Notes under the pieces: model-generated
Database searches by the model: none
The model's input: the letters and a program-made list of their open reading frames with translations, nothing else
What the model was told of the DNA's origin: nothing
In this document: positions 25,901-38,600 of the stretch, piece after piece
Position numbering within the stretch: position 1 is the stretch's first letter
Layout of the letters: each line of letters starts with the position of its first letter
Origin: Paraphysoderma sedebokerense
Taxonomy: Eukaryota > Blastocladiomycota > Physodermatomycetes > Physodermatales > Physodermataceae
Length of the DNA: 64,000 bases
Assembly: GCA_025602915.1 (NCBI GenBank)
Contig: JAHLJZ010000059.1
Span: 88,372 to 152,371 of the forward strand
Direction of reading: 5' to 3'
Made by a program: the position numbers and the translations under genes

Positions 25901-28079
25901 CAGTTGGGGCAAAATCGACGGATACGTCTGTAGAAACATTATTATCATTGAACGACAACATTATTCGCCCTTTTCCCACAGGGACTGCTCCTATAGAACA
26001 CGGCAATGTAGTGCCGCTCGCATTAAGCAGGTCAATATCTGGAGATGGACGTTTCTCACAACGATACTCTTGATTGAGGCGGTCGAATATTACAAATATT
26101 CTTAGGTAGTTTAGAAAGAGAGATCCAAAGTAATTCAGTGTGAGATTGAGGTGCTTGTTGTCAACTGTATAAACACATCAGAATGGAATAGTGTCAGGAA
26201 AGGGAGTAACTTTAGAAAAGTATTGAAAATAGTTGACGTACGACTGCTAACTGATTTCGGCATAATGTCAGTCAATACCGGCAATTTAAGGCTAATGTAA
26301 CGTTCCACCTTAGGTGCATATGGTAGATGAGACATTTCAATAGACAATTTGAATGCTAAACAATGTATCATCATTAGAATACGGAACAATTGAGTCAAAT
26401 GGTTTTATATACGTACGGCTTGCAACAAACCGAATAGGATTGGGGGCGCTGTGCAAAACAGGAGGAGTAACCATAATAGTGGTAGCGTTTGACATAATGC
26501 TCATACAGTTTAAATTTTCGAAATAAACTGATGGAGTGCCATTAACAGACATTCCCAACGGTATGGGTTTGAAAGTGACGGTGAAGTTTGTAGACTCCAC
26601 GACCTCGCCTTCTTCTACGTCGGCTCCATTTAATATGCTTGATACCTTGTCAATTCCGAATGGTTGGAATTGTGCGACGACGAAAGCTCTGTTAAGGTTC
26701 AGATCGGTTGATGTACTAGGGGAGGAGACGTGACCTTCAGTCGTTCCCATTATCGTAATAATTCGATCGGGGCTAATATTGATAGAGGATACTCTGTCAC
26801 GTCCTTTTGTAGAAAATATCAACATTGCAGATGGCTTGAAATTCGCTCTACTAATTTCAATTACAACAACTTCATGATTGGTGTCTTGATCCCCCTGTAG
26901 ACTAGCATTGTATAAGCCGTCCCAGTCATTCTGTATAGAGCCCCTATCAGTCGTGAAGGCAATGACTATAGACTCCACGTTTAAAGCAATGCGGATTTGT
27001 TGAGACGCTAAAGATCGCGGCACTGGAGGTCCTAATTGGACTTGGTCCACATAATTGTCGTTCCTGTCGTTTAGTTGCAAATAAACGGCCATTTTCCCCG
27101 GGTCAGTCGAATTTGGCAGCATGAAAGCATAGAACGTATCTCCATTATCACTGTATGCTTTGTATGAGTTCGGCCCAATTTGCTGGGATGGACTAATAGT
27201 CGAGGGAGAAGAAAACGCCCTGTCCACTAAGTCGAAATAACGGATTTCCGAGGGACCAATCAATCGGGCTTTTGATTGACATTCTCGACAATCGAGCTCG
27301 ACCGAAAGCAGTCTTTCACTATTATCATACGACCAAGTCATGCTGTTGCTGGAATAAGAAAACGAATTCAAGGAATAGCCTGTGCAATTGGCGGCACTGG
27401 GTGGACAATTGAAACTGTGAACCCCCACATAAAGGCTAGTGTCTTGACTACTAAGAACAATGTTCCTATATTTTAAGCTCGTAAGGCGACGGTTCGCAGT
27501 TAACAGAATACATAATAAAAACATACGCATCATTGATTGTATTGGGGACTGTACGACTCCTAATGTTAGAATTCGAAATAGTGGCAGTCGAATTCCATTG
27601 GAATTCAATGGGAGAGAACCAACGAATTCCCAGGCGATTTTGGCTGAAGAATACGATGTAAATTGTCTGGGTCGTCATTTGCATTGTGAAACTCACAGAT
27701 GTCGATTTTCTATATCGCAAAGTGAACTTTAAGTTGGCGTACCGCATTATTAGTAGAATTAAAGAAAAAAAACTAACCTTGTATTGTCGTACGCCCAACT
27801 AAAAGTATCATTGAGTTCTAATTTGACACAGTCTATATCGCTATCTGGACCAAGTTGTCTATACAAACTGAAACTTTTTGTTCCATTTTGAGCGGCCAAA
27901 ACGAAACTGGTGCCATTGTCGAGGAGGATGGTGTCCACAATATCTTGTCTCGTCGCAAAGGGTAAACTCTTGCTGGACTGCAGAAACCATGGTCGTGAGA
28001 GGTTGTGGTATGCGTTCGTGAATGAAAAAATGCATAGTAGCAATGCGTAAATAACGACGGCCTTTCTTAATAAAAACAT
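22950..28079 (-). CDS. Large receptor-like protein, tandem paralogue B
   Basis: Same exon order and domain plan as its neighbour at 17284-22462, so a direct duplicate. Start ATG 28079-28077 with signal peptide (AVVIYALLLCIFSFTNA) followed by AYHNLSRPWFLQSSKSLPF (A has AYHNLPNPWFLHSSKSLPF). The main ectodomain exon is about 27480-26420, again with GTTEGHVSSPSTS. The second block is about 26120-25640. A small exon encodes FCPTGANC (about 24940), then ALPGTISPMRRVDF, then LPCVPESACPGEPSRTC and GYRGYRCGEC-like KGYRCGECERNWYK (24715-24500). The membrane part has RDIKLNWTPEFHLVLNTIS and ELTSPECF (24422-23982), 23685-23443, and the last exon 23366-22950 with a basic tail (RKSTGKRIRPKPPNRL). Membrane segments are nearly identical to A, while the ectodomain has diverged more, suggesting diversification of binding with conserved output. 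Ligand and signalling partner unknown. Confidence 0.75.
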
Positions 28080-28586
28080 TTTCTGGTCGTTATTCGCGAA
28101 GGCGGGCAGGTGCGGTACAATATGGATGCGACGCTGTTAGATAGCAAATAAATATATCGAATTTTGGCAAATATATCAGTCTCTACAGTCTACGCAAGAG
28201 TAGGAATTCGTCATATTCTCCTTAAAAATATTTGAGACTGACACTGCTCAAAGATTGCCCCCCAGTATTCCCTTCCTAAATTTTGATACTGTACTTGAAT
28301 TGTCGCGAGTCGCGGTCTCCGTGTCCAGACTCCATGCGAGGGAGTTGACAGCTCAGGAAGGATGGAATCATGGAAATCGAGGAGCATCGGCGATGACAGA
28401 CATAGCCTAAAGTTACCGACAGATATAAATACAGATACAATTACAATCAATAACTATATTTTACAGGAAGAAAGATATGAGCTTGATAGAAATAAATAAG
28501 TTGGTGGTATCCAAATATTTTTTCGCATAAATCGCGCAATCTGTACCCAAAAATGTCAATATCTTTATCATTGCATGTCCATTAAA
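28080..28586. other. Intergenic region upstream of paralogue B
   Basis: 507 bp between the start of paralogue B and the stop of the POP3-like gene, both on the minus strand. No further gene recognised; a short minus-strand frame at 28450-28211 shows no features. Confidence 0.5.
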
Positions 28587-29980
28587 TTATGCTCCTTCTA
28601 TTTTCGGTCTTTTCTTTTTAGATTCATCTAGAGCATTCATGGCCCCACTATCCGCCGAGTTGCGCTTACGACTTACATTGTCTAAAACTACAGTTTGTGC
28701 GGTTCCACTATTACAACCAGAACTACTAGGCATCTTCGCAGATTCCGTCAAATTCTTTGCCTTTTTATCCATCTTCTTCTCCTTTCGAGATCTCTTTTGC
28801 CCAACTGTAGTCTCAATGTTATTGATAACTAACGGGTAGAATTTTGGTTTCGGCGTCAACTGCCCGTCGAGCGACCTTGTTGCAGACCTTAACCATGGAA
28901 TATCTACAGGTCCTATACCCCCAAGCACACTCAGTACTTTATCAATTTCGTGGTTAATTTCCAGCTCGCGGCCAAAATCTCCGGGTACCTAATAAGGAAG
29001 ACAATGTTAGAATTAATAGCCACTCTTCAGAACGCCATATATGGAAAAAGTTAAATCGACTCTTACCTTAATGGCCAAGCATGCACATCTTTTAATGCCC
29101 ATAGCCGCCGCTATCCTGCTTTCAGCTCCTGTAATGTTAATGGAAGCTAAACATAAAACATCTTTGCCGGACTTGTCAGTCCTTTGTGTTGTAAATTTCT
29201 CGACTAGAGACAGAGACTCCCGATCGTTATTGTCAGAATTTTCAACAGCGGGCGGACACAACAAATTGACCAACGGCGGTATATGATTGTACAAATGACT
29301 CGGTTGACCTTCTCCTCTAAACAAAAAGACAATATGTCTTAGGACCCCACTACCCGGTATATCTGGCACAGTTATGGCGGCATCTTGGTTATCTGTATTA
29401 AGATAGTTGATTCGATCTTCTAATAGTTTTGTGACGCCGTTAATACCGGCAATGATTGAAGTATGGGAATCTTTGGAAAGAAATGATATATTTTGAGCCT
29501 TCAGGTCTGTGATAAATCTTCATTAGAACATGTATAGTTAGTAAAACGAACCAAAATTTAAGGGAGTCATCCAGATTATCGTCAATTCTTCCTACTTCAA
29601 TTAGAAGGAAATCAAGAAAATAAACAATCTAATACCGTACTTTGTTAAACACTCTATTAAAATTTCCTGAGTTTGTTGAGGAATCAATGGCCTATTGACA
29701 TTTGCATAAAAGTACATTAGCTATTGAACGACCCAAAAAAAAAGACTGTAAAGCCTTGAAGAACTCTGGATGTCCTCAAAATTTTGAATATATCCAGGCC
29801 AAACATCAATATACAACAAAGATTAATGAAAAGTTACCATTTAATCTGAAATGGGGAATCAAAAGCTTGCTTAAACACTCGCTTTCCTTGCTGCTGCTTT
29901 TTTTCACGGATGGTACTGCCTGCTGGTTCAAGAGGTTTAGATGACGATTTTGATTTATTCTTTGCATTTAATGACGACAT
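28587..29980 (-). CDS. RNase P/MRP subunit of the L7Ae class (POP3/RPP38-like)
   Basis: Expected to bind kink-turns of the RNase P and MRP RNAs in the nucleolus. Four exons: 29980-29838, 29691-29636, 29506-29067, 28988-28587 (phases 2, 1, 0), giving 346 residues. The N-terminus is Lys/Ser/Gln-rich. The L7Ae-type core runs from IIAGINGVTKLLEDR through LRHIVFLFRGEGQPSHLYNH (the VFVxRxDxPPxxLxxHLP pattern of Pop3/Rpp38) to NITGAESRIAAAMGIKRCACL (the LPKGAExxLGxALGxKRV helix). The tail is basic with RKEKKMDKKAK and KKKRPK, probably nuclear/nucleolar signals. Pop3 and Rpp38 are hard to tell apart by eye. Next gene upstream, ULA1, is co-oriented. Confidence 0.75.
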
Positions 29981-30202
29981 TGTCGAGGGTATGAATCCGG
30001 TACAGATGATTCAATATCGTTTGCTAATAAAATTGGACTTGAAATTATGGTTTCAAATTCAGATTTTAACTTCTTAATTGAGTCAGCCACGTTGATCCAT
30101 CTTTGACAATCCGCGATGGAAGAATTTTAAAAGTCACATTCATTCGAACATTAATACAAATTTGTATATTCTACAATGACATTTATGAATCAAATTAATG
30201 TA

Positions 30203-32520
30203 TCACATTTCGAGTTCCACAGTCGTCGAATCAATACCGTTGAAAATAAAGGTATTGCTCGCGGGAATGTACTGTTGAGTGATCAACTTGATGACCTCCT
30301 GAGATCCAACACCCCCAAAGAATGCTGCAATGTTGTGTAATTCTGAGGTACCGGCACGAGCGCTAAAAGATATAGCGTATCACATAAGAAGAGTAAGAAT
30401 TCGTGTAGTTTAAGAGTAGAGATTATGAAAGAACGCACAATTCTTGAACCCACTCATCTAGTACACTAGCTGTGTCTGCATTGGGTGGTATATCCATAGT
30501 TTTAAGGACTTCGTTCACAGATCGCTTCAATAACGGAGTATCTGTATCAATTTCATCTACATGCGCAGCTACAAAAGATCAGAACAGTTTGTACGGTGAG
30601 GCCCAGAGGTCAATTTCATTAGTTCTCGAATGGTACGTACCAGGATAGCGTTTGTGCGTCTCATAGAATAGATCAACAGCACGGAATAGAACGTAAATTG
30701 AAACGTGGTTATCATGGTTTTCTAATTTGCGAGCTAAACCGAATTATGAGTATTCAATCGATGGTCGAGGTAATGGCAGAAAACGCAGTCGACGCACCGA
30801 TTTTGACCCCCAGCTTAGCCCCGGCAGAATACTCGCTTTCTAGTGAACTCATGCGTAGGACTGTGACAAATGGCGAGTTTTTGCAGAATGTGAGGATGTC
30901 ATCATCGGATATCGTATCGGTTGGTTTGGACGTTTGAGAAAGCAACTTTTGAACTTTGGACTTGACACATTCAAAGTCTGATTGAGCTTTCTGACGGTAT
31001 CTATATAAAGAAAAGTTAGCGCTGAATCGGTATGAATACGTCGTCAAATATAGAGCGCAGGATATACATCATTTGCAATTTGACAAAAGTTTCTGTGTCT
31101 GCTTTCATATCTGGCACTTTTCCACTCAAAGGTAAAAATCCTTGACCCTCATGTTCAACAAAAGATTTCACTGCGCGCGCAATAACCCAAAAGTTATCTA
31201 ACCCGGATATATCGGTTTCCTCGCTGCACTTTGGGTCATTAAATAGTTTTGTAACGTCTGAAGGAACTATTGTTCGAGAGAAGACACGGTGAACATTGGA
31301 CACCGCTTCGTTCCAGTTTTCAAGATCCGTCGCCTTTTCTTGTCTAATGCCGGACTTGACAAGGTTTCTGAATGAATCTTTTTCATCTCGAGTTTCAGGT
31401 AAACTTTTGTTATACTGGGTGCATTCAGTTAATAGGAATTCATCGATACTGGGGAACAGGGGTTCGCCAACCTTCTGCCTCCACTGGAGCAAGTATCTCA
31501 ACAATATCACAACGTATGGAAGGTGACTGTACTGCATCGAGTCAATGGCTTCAAATTGGGGGAAACTGTTCACAAATTCAATGAGTTCTGGCCATGGCGC
31601 ATCCAATCTCAAATCCTTAACATTCTCAGGATGAGTTTCAACGACTGAAAATGCAGCGAGACGTCAGCAAAATGACATGGCAACCAGTTTGGCTGAAAAC
31701 CATACCTGGGTGTTCTTTGACGACAGTGCGAAATAAACCGACGAATCCACAAGTTCTAACAACAATCATCGGAATAGGTTTGGGGGTGTTTGTATCACAT
31801 ATTTTCGATAATTTTAGTAAAGCTGATGGCGATAAAAATCCAGTCACAACGATTAGGGTGAAAGATGAAAAAAATGATGGATTATTTTCGATCAGTTCTA
31901 CTGGGTCCTTTATATGCATTACCGTTAGATTTTTCCATTCGTCTGAGAGACCTCAAGTTTATAGTAAGGACGAACCTCCACAACTGCTTGACCATCCACG
32001 TCCTCGTTCAATTCACAGAGCAATTCCGTCACTGTTTCCGCTTTGGAACGACCTAGATCGTCTGCACGAACAAAGAAATTGTTGCCGAGATCTTCCACTT
32101 CAACTTTGGTGTTATCCAATACAGTAAATGATCCGACACCCGGTAATACGAGATTCTTCAAGATTTCGGTTCCTGTCGCTGTACCGTTGATGAGTAGCAC
32201 TCGGGCCATTTCAAGCGCCGTCTGTCCTGTAGAAGCCCATAGACTGGCAAATATTACATCAGAATAGAAGAATAACAATAAAACTATAGATACTTGAACA
32301 GTGTTGAACTATAAAATTACTCTTGGCTGCTGCTGCTCAACCAAAACATAACGCGAAGTAATACAATTCTCCACAACTAAAGAGGAAGCTATCGAGAAAC
32401 AATTTGGCTTGTTTCTAGAACTTGCTGCCACTTTTGAATATGAATCCCAATAATGAGCGGAAACTCTTACCGCAGCTGTCGGTCGTATTTTTGAGTTTTA
32501 TGATCTGGGACGAGAGCCAT
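30203..32520 (-). CDS. ULA1: NEDD8-activating enzyme E1 regulatory subunit (ULA1/APPBP1/NAE1)
   Basis: Forms with Uba3 the E1 that activates NEDD8/Rub1 for cullin neddylation. Eight exons: 32520-32471, 32243-31976, 31907-31706, 31644-31068, 31000-30798, 30733-30641, 30568-30439, 30362-30203; phases close throughout, 560 residues (human 534). Start [17 protein letters not shown], then [20 protein letters not shown] and [20 protein letters not shown], the pseudo-adenylation fold. The exon 2/3 join gives [16 protein letters not shown], as in human. [19 protein letters not shown] and [13 protein letters not shown] also match. The C-terminus [20 protein letters not shown] is a signature of the subunit. 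As in all APPBP1 proteins there is no catalytic cysteine domain of Uba3 type. Confidence 0.96.
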
Positions 32521-33239
32521 GGTTTGATGATGTCAAATTTAGATCGGTTGACTTGTGATGATGATAATTCGGAAGAATGGGACAGCAAAGTATCAGACTA
32601 TAAGATGCTTTAGCAAATGCTGATAGAAAGTATCAAAGCAGTAATCTCCTCCTCGTCGAACTAGCAGTAGTAAAACTCGAGTGGAGCGAACAGGGATTGG
32701 ATTTTCACTGTTTACAAGTGGAATTAAAGTCAAACGCATTCTGAGCAAAATCATAATCTTTGTTCCTTGTTTCAACAAGGAAATGATCATTATAATGTCA
32801 GAGATATGAAACTTCAAACTATTATCTGAATAATTGTTTATTATCAATACATATTACATTAGGGACAGTACTTGCAAGTTATGGGCATAATTTATCATTC
32901 AATAATAGTTCCCGCCCACTTCTACTTACAACTGTTCATTCTTATAATACACATTGCTGAACGTCACTTTGTCCCATGATAGAGGCCAAAGTTGATTTTC
33001 ATTTAATATGATATTCCTCCATAATACTCCCGGCCGTGTGATTCAGAGATTCAAAGGAGCCGCAGACGTAACTCTGCCGCTGCCGCAAGGATTTTTGAAC
33101 CGAAAGAGTATTCTATACACCCAGTGACCGAGATCGAAGTACTTCCAGCAGGTTCAAGTTATTTGCAGTTAGACCCAAAGAAATCAGTTTCTTGGTGAAA
33201 TCCATCCTTAGACTCAGTCAGAACCAGAAATCAACATAT
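32521..33239. other. Intergenic region upstream of ULA1
   Basis: 719 bp between the ULA1 start and the ARMC7 stop (both minus strand). Holds the ULA1 promoter and the ARMC7 3' end. Only short frames without recognisable content. Confidence 0.5.
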
Positions 33240-34083
33240 TCATTTCTCACCGAAACAATCCTCAATGAAGACTGTCGCCAAATTCTTCAATCTATTACTT
33301 TTTGCTTTTTTCAAATTGATTAAAAATCGTTTCATCTCGTTGTTCAAAATCGCCTTGTCTACGACCTCGTTCTTTCGCTCGCCTTCCGGGCCAGTGCAAG
33401 ATTTCTGTTCACAACTGAGGTAATACAGTATCGTCAATGCGGAACATACTGTTTCTTCATTAGAGCTTGAAAGCTGCTGAGATATGAGTGCAATATTGTC
33501 GATTGAGAGAATATAGGTAGAAAATCGAGGGTCTGGGGACAAGTTTCGTGTTAGATCATATCTGATTTGACCAAGCCAGCCTTTGCCAACATCAAAGCAG
33601 ATGCACAAATAGTATTCTCGATGTATATGATAGTTACCGTTGATAAGGTTGCATAGCCCTCCCAATGCGAATTCGGCGAATGCAGGGTTGTCCTTTGATG
33701 GCGGGTCATCCAGAACGTCTAATCAAGCGCAAACGTAATGGAAAGTAATATGTGTTCGGTCAACTCCATGAAGTAGTCCAATTCATCAGATTCAATATAC
33801 AAACCGAGAAATAGATCGACTATATTGAGTTGTTTAAAGTAGTCATAGTTTATTGGGTCGTAGGCAAAGTTGGCAAGATTCGCAATAACCTGCAACTTGG
33901 ATTCTATATCGTCGAGCATTTAATAAGAAATCTTTAGAGTAGACACAACAGAGTACCAATAGATACAGTACCAATTGAGGTGGATGCCGATTGAAGCTGA
34001 CGAAGGAGTTGGTTCAAATATTCAATTCGTGGAGTGCCGGTTTTACCTTGTCGCTCTTGCAATCGCTGGAGTGAGGAAAACAT
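33240..34083 (-). CDS. ARMC7: Armadillo repeat-containing protein 7 homologue
   Basis: A small armadillo-repeat protein found with late spliceosome factors in animals; its fungal role is inferred. Four exons: 34083-33972, 33903-33805, 33718-33638, 33532-33240 (phase 1 at each), 194 residues (human 198). Blocks match human ARMC7 in order: RIEYLNQLL, KLQVIANLANFAYDPINYDY, NIVDLFLD, FAEFALGGLCNLING, LSSSNEETVCSALTILYYLS and RLKNLATVFIEDCF. The four short exons hide the gene from simple frame scans. Start ATG 34083-34081 gives MFSSLQRLQERQGKTGTPRI. Divergent from the DUF4442 gene with 239 bp between starts. ARMC7 is absent from common yeasts, which supports an early-diverging fungus. Confidence 0.9.
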
Positions 34084-34322
34084 CACTACAACAAATTCTT
34101 CTGGATATTAAGCTGACACACAGAAGGGCGAATGTAGCGATATTAATTCTGCTAGTTTATCAAACAATGCAAGCAAAATATATCCAGCGTATAGTTTTCA
34201 ATCCTGCCGTATCGCGAAAGAGTCCGTTCCGACGCCGGACATTGTAAACTATATAAAAAAGAACTTTTCATTTTGATACCTTCTCTATTTGTATTTGCCG
34301 CTACCCTGTAAAAGTAGCAATA

Positions 34323-35057
34323 ATGTCTCAAATGCCTCGGACCAGAATATACATAAACGTTGAATTGCCAAGATTCCTCTCCTCGGCCTTCTCATCCGTG
34401 TTTTCGAAAAAGGGATTGCTCGCTACTGCTTTCATCGTTTCGCCTTTACTCTACGCTATCCGTAAAGTTCTCAGGGATCCTCATCCCTTGTCTATATGGA
34501 ATAAATTGGGGATTTTTGGAGGATTCAGAGTCTCAGTGTTCAATTTTCTGTTGGGTAAGGCAAACGGGTTTGCCAAAACTGGCAGAGTTGTTGTGACCAA
34601 AGTTGAAAAGGGCAAATGTCTGGCTTATGTCAAGGTATGGAATATAGATAGTGCTATCAAAAAACACTATAGAATGATCTATCTCTGCGATTTCAGTGAT
34701 GATTCACTTTTCTCTTGCCGCCTCTTTACTGTTTGGGCAAAATACACTGAACAGGACCACGGCTCTGTGCGAAATCCATTCAGAAGTATACATGCTTGTT
34801 CTCTTGCATTATTAGGGGAAACAGTGTGTGGTATTGCGCTGTTTACTCATTTGACTTCTCAACATCGTGCTATAGTCACTAAATTGGAAGCGGAGTACTT
34901 TAAGAAAGCTAGGGGCCTCATAACAGGAAAAGCTGAATATAGAGAGTTGGAAGAAGGTAATAACGACGTAGAAGGCCTATTAATTGATTCAGAAGGCGAT
35001 GTCGTTGCGAAGGTAATGGTTAGATTTGTGGTTGGTAGAGTTGAGAAGAAACGGTGA
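34323..35057 (+). CDS. DUF4442 / hotdog-fold acyl-CoA thioesterase-like protein
   Basis: An N-terminal hydrophobic segment (LLATAFIVSPLLYAIR) probably anchors it in a membrane, perhaps mitochondrial or ER. The hotdog part contains GFRVSVFNFLLGKAN, the catalytic-helix region NPFRSIHACSLALLGETVCG (N-x-x-x-S-x-H-A pattern of DUF4442) and VTKLEAEYFKKARG. A probable intron lies at 34635-34754 (GTATGG ... GAACAG), giving 104 + 100 = 204 residues with the join AYVK-DHGSVRNPF. That intron is 120 nt and carries no stop in frame, so a retained form of 244 residues is also readable; the spliced form fits the family better. Exact substrate unknown. Confidence 0.75.
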   Translation: MSQMPRTRIYINVELPRFLSSAFSSVFSKKGLLATAFIVSPLLYAIRKVLRDPHPLSIWNKLGIFGGFRVSVFNFLLGKANGFAKTGRVVVTKVEKGKCLAYVKVWNIDSAIKKHYRMIYLCDFSDDSLFSCRLFTVWAKYTEQDHGSVRNPFRSIHACSLALLGETVCGIALFTHLTSQHRAIVTKLEAEYFKKARGLITGKAEYRELEEGNNDVEGLLIDSEGDVVAKVMVRFVVGRVEKKR

Positions 35058-35664
35058 GAATTTCAAGGTTGAGAAGGTGCGCATTGATAAGTTGATAGTG
35101 GTATCATTCGTTTCATCGTTATCTTCTCTTGAGTCACCGAAATAGATGAAGTTGAGACAACTATAGTACATATTCAATACTATAGTATTGCATGACTTTT
35201 TTCATTCCGTCATAGTATCGGGGTGTTGAACATTACACGGTAGTTGGCGAATTGAGGTTGTTCAGACGCCATGTTTACTGAATATCAATTATTATAATGC
35301 AACCGATGTATTACATAGGTATTACATACCTTCAGCACCATATAACTGCCACATCCTATCCTCATTTGGGAGGGAGGCAGCAATCACAGGTTGCGGAACT
35401 GTTAGAATTCTACAGTTGGACTGAGGTCAGAAAAGTGAAAACTGGGAGCTTCGACGGGTGGGTCCAGAAAGGGTGAAGGACATGACATTGGAGGAGACAT
35501 TTCATTGAAAATGACTCCTTTGTGGGGGCAGCGTTCCATGACTTCCATTCCTGCAACTTTTCTGTGTTTCCGTCACATTAAAACCTGCGCTCGCAGCAAT
35601 ATAGAATCACGACACACCAGGGCACGCCTTTTCTCGACCGAGTTCGCGAATTACTGCGACTAAG
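35058..35664. other. Intergenic region upstream of the binding-protein receptor
   Basis: 607 bp between the DUF4442 stop and the receptor start, both on plus. Probably the receptor promoter. Nothing else seen. Confidence 0.5.
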
Positions 35665-38600
35665 ATGCGCTTTTTCTTCGTTATTGGAGTGCTGTGGTCT
35701 GTTTTGACGACAGCACTCTGTAAAGAGAGACCATGGACACCAAAACCATCGCGAATGGATAATTTCACTCAGTTTTTGCATCCTCTGCAGAATGAAACTT
35801 CTACCAAAACTTGCTTGGATCGTCGCATTGGTATGTATCTATCTATACTCCATTCGCAGTGTGCTCTCCCACATTCCCCCCTGTCGGTTAAATTTCCGAA
35901 TCTCAATTTGCCACTATTGTCCGTAATGAGCATTCGTACTGATGAAGGCCTTGTCTGTACTTACTATTTATTGTCTTACGATCAGAATTCGACAACTCTA
36001 CTCAAGTTAAATTGGGTGTACGAAGTTGGGGCTCCAGTCATATCACGAACGCCATTCTTGCCATCCTGATACAAGAAGTACTCGGCGTTAAAGCGAATAT
36101 TTTGGATTTCCACCAGGTCTATGCGGATTTTGCGGTAACAGTTATTATGACTGGGATAATTATTAGATATGATGTATAATACCATTCTTGTTACAGCAAA
36201 CGTATGGAAGCGAAATTGAAGCGATTGCGGATTGGTCGTACTACATGAGAGAAGGATACGTTGACGCGGATGCAGAAAATTGGGTATGCTAATTGGAATT
36301 TACCTCATATGTTTTTTGTCAGCAACGTTTAACAGCACGCAAATTTTTGCAATGCACATGAAGGACGAGAACATTGCAGTATGTACTTCACTTTTCTCTG
36401 GCACCTGAAAATCAGATGATTAATGAACGCTACCGCATTTCATAAAATTAGAGAGACGATGGTAAATACATTAATATCTCGCAAAACTATTCAATATTAG
36501 CAATCTAATTGATCACTCGACATCAAAAGATGTTCCTGGGGGTATATCGTCATCTGGATTATTAGGTACAATGATGAATTCTTCACTTCGTGGTTTTTTT
36601 CTTTTAATTTCGCTAATTCGACTTATGCATGATTAGGATACGTGGGCAAAACAGGATGGTGCGAAAACATCGACTGGCACTTTATTTTATTTCGCTTAGA
36701 ATTCTAAACTTTGAGTCCGTAGGTACATCACATCAGAGATGCTTGCTATTCAAAGAGTAATGCCCGGTTTATTATTGCACCCGCATAGTATCCCTTGTTG
36801 ACAAGCATATCATTAAGGATCTGAATTCCTACGCCGCATATCGATACCCCGAAACCGCATCTCTGTTCAACCCTAACAAAACGATTGCTGAATTGCTTAA
36901 TTCTACATCGAACGGGATTTCAATAAATGTAACCAATGCGATTGAAAACAACATTAATTCTGCATATTGCAATGATACGTCTCCGCAATTTTCCGTTCAA
37001 AATTGTCTGAATGCCACGCTATATTACGCCGCGGAATACCAGAATTCAAGTAAAGCATTAGGCATTTTTCATTCTCCCGGTTCTGATTGGTATGTTACTT
37101 TAAGTACATGAAGTTTGCCTTGAGGATGTGATTATGTATTCTGACACGTTTTATACAGGTCTCCTCGCGACGATCAAATTATTGCAAATCTGGGATTAAA
37201 ATTGAAGCTTGAAGGTATCTCTCAACTGTGTACATCGGAAATATTACATTCACATATACTGATAAACGTGATGAATAGTTCTCGGGGATCCCATTGAACA
37301 AAATATTCTCGACACTTTAAAACAACGACACGCAGAAGGCAGACCTTGGATTGGGGTTGGTATCATCGCTTCTGCCTTTTTAAATCAATACGCTAATTTC
37401 GAACCACTTTAATAGTACATGTATTCGCCCCACTCCATATTTTTCAGCAACAAGTCCGGAATTTCATTAACAAAGTAGATATTGCTCTTATTCATTATTT
37501 CAGGGATGAAAACAGATTAACTGTTGTTTTTCAATTTTAGGGTCCAGCTTCCTGGTAAGAAAAGTTCACATCGCAGTTTAAGATATTTTCTCTCTGACAC
37601 ATGTTACATTAGAATGGAGCGAAGAATGCGAGGCGAAATTAGAAGATGGAGTATGTACTGATCTCATATTCTAAAATCGGTTCTACCGTCACTAACTTTA
37701 CATTCTCACAGAAATATGATTGTGAATACAGGTAATTTTTTAAAATTTTGACTCGACTAATTATCAGAGCTAATTCAACGTGCGACTTAGTTCTGCATAT
37801 ATCAAAAAGTTCGTTCGCTCGGATCTGTACAATTACTCAAAACCAGTTGCGAATTTAATCGAAAAGTTTAAATTAAATGAACTCGGTTCGTAACCTCCGC
37901 ACTTTAATTTATAATACCACAAATTAATGTTCCGATACCCAGAAATGACACAAATGTTGGCATTAATGGCTTACGATAACATGTCTGCGTATGATGTTGC
38001 TTGTTGGTGGGTAAATGGTGGGTAAAAGAAAACGAAAGAAGATGGAAAGAAATTATGCCTTTTTCTGCGAGTATCTATCTTTTATTTTTTTCTATGGAGG
38101 TTATTTCAGTTTGCCTGACCGCACCGGGTTCTAGATTGTCCTGCTGGTACTGAGTTAAAAGTCTCACCTGATGGCGAAGCGTTCTGTGTGAAATGTGCTA
38201 TCGGAACTTACAACCGATGGAGCAATTCAAGATGCCTTCCCTGCCCTCTGGGTCTGTACATGCTTTATGTTATATCATCAAAAGTAATCACCGAATACTG
38301 AAAATTGTTCCATTTGTTTCGGGGTAACAGGTGGGCTCTGTCCGGGTGGTTCCGTAGTCAATGCAGCTGCACATTATTGGCAAGTTCCTGATCCAGATGA
38401 TGTTATGCCTCAATTATATTACTGGTATGTAGAAAGCCTCATTTTTTTCATTGTTGTTGTGATAGCTCATGTACAAATTTGACAGCGAGAATTGCTGTAA
38501 CGCGGGTAACTGTACTGCCGAATCTGCATGTGAGCCCGGCTACACTGGTACATTGTGTTCCAAGTGTATAGCTCCAAATGTATGTTTAATGCCACTTGTT

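Noticed and set aside
30754-30937. Plus-strand frames antisense to ULA1 (30698-30937 and others)
   Set aside because: They are shadows of the minus-strand exons, without any family or splice structure.
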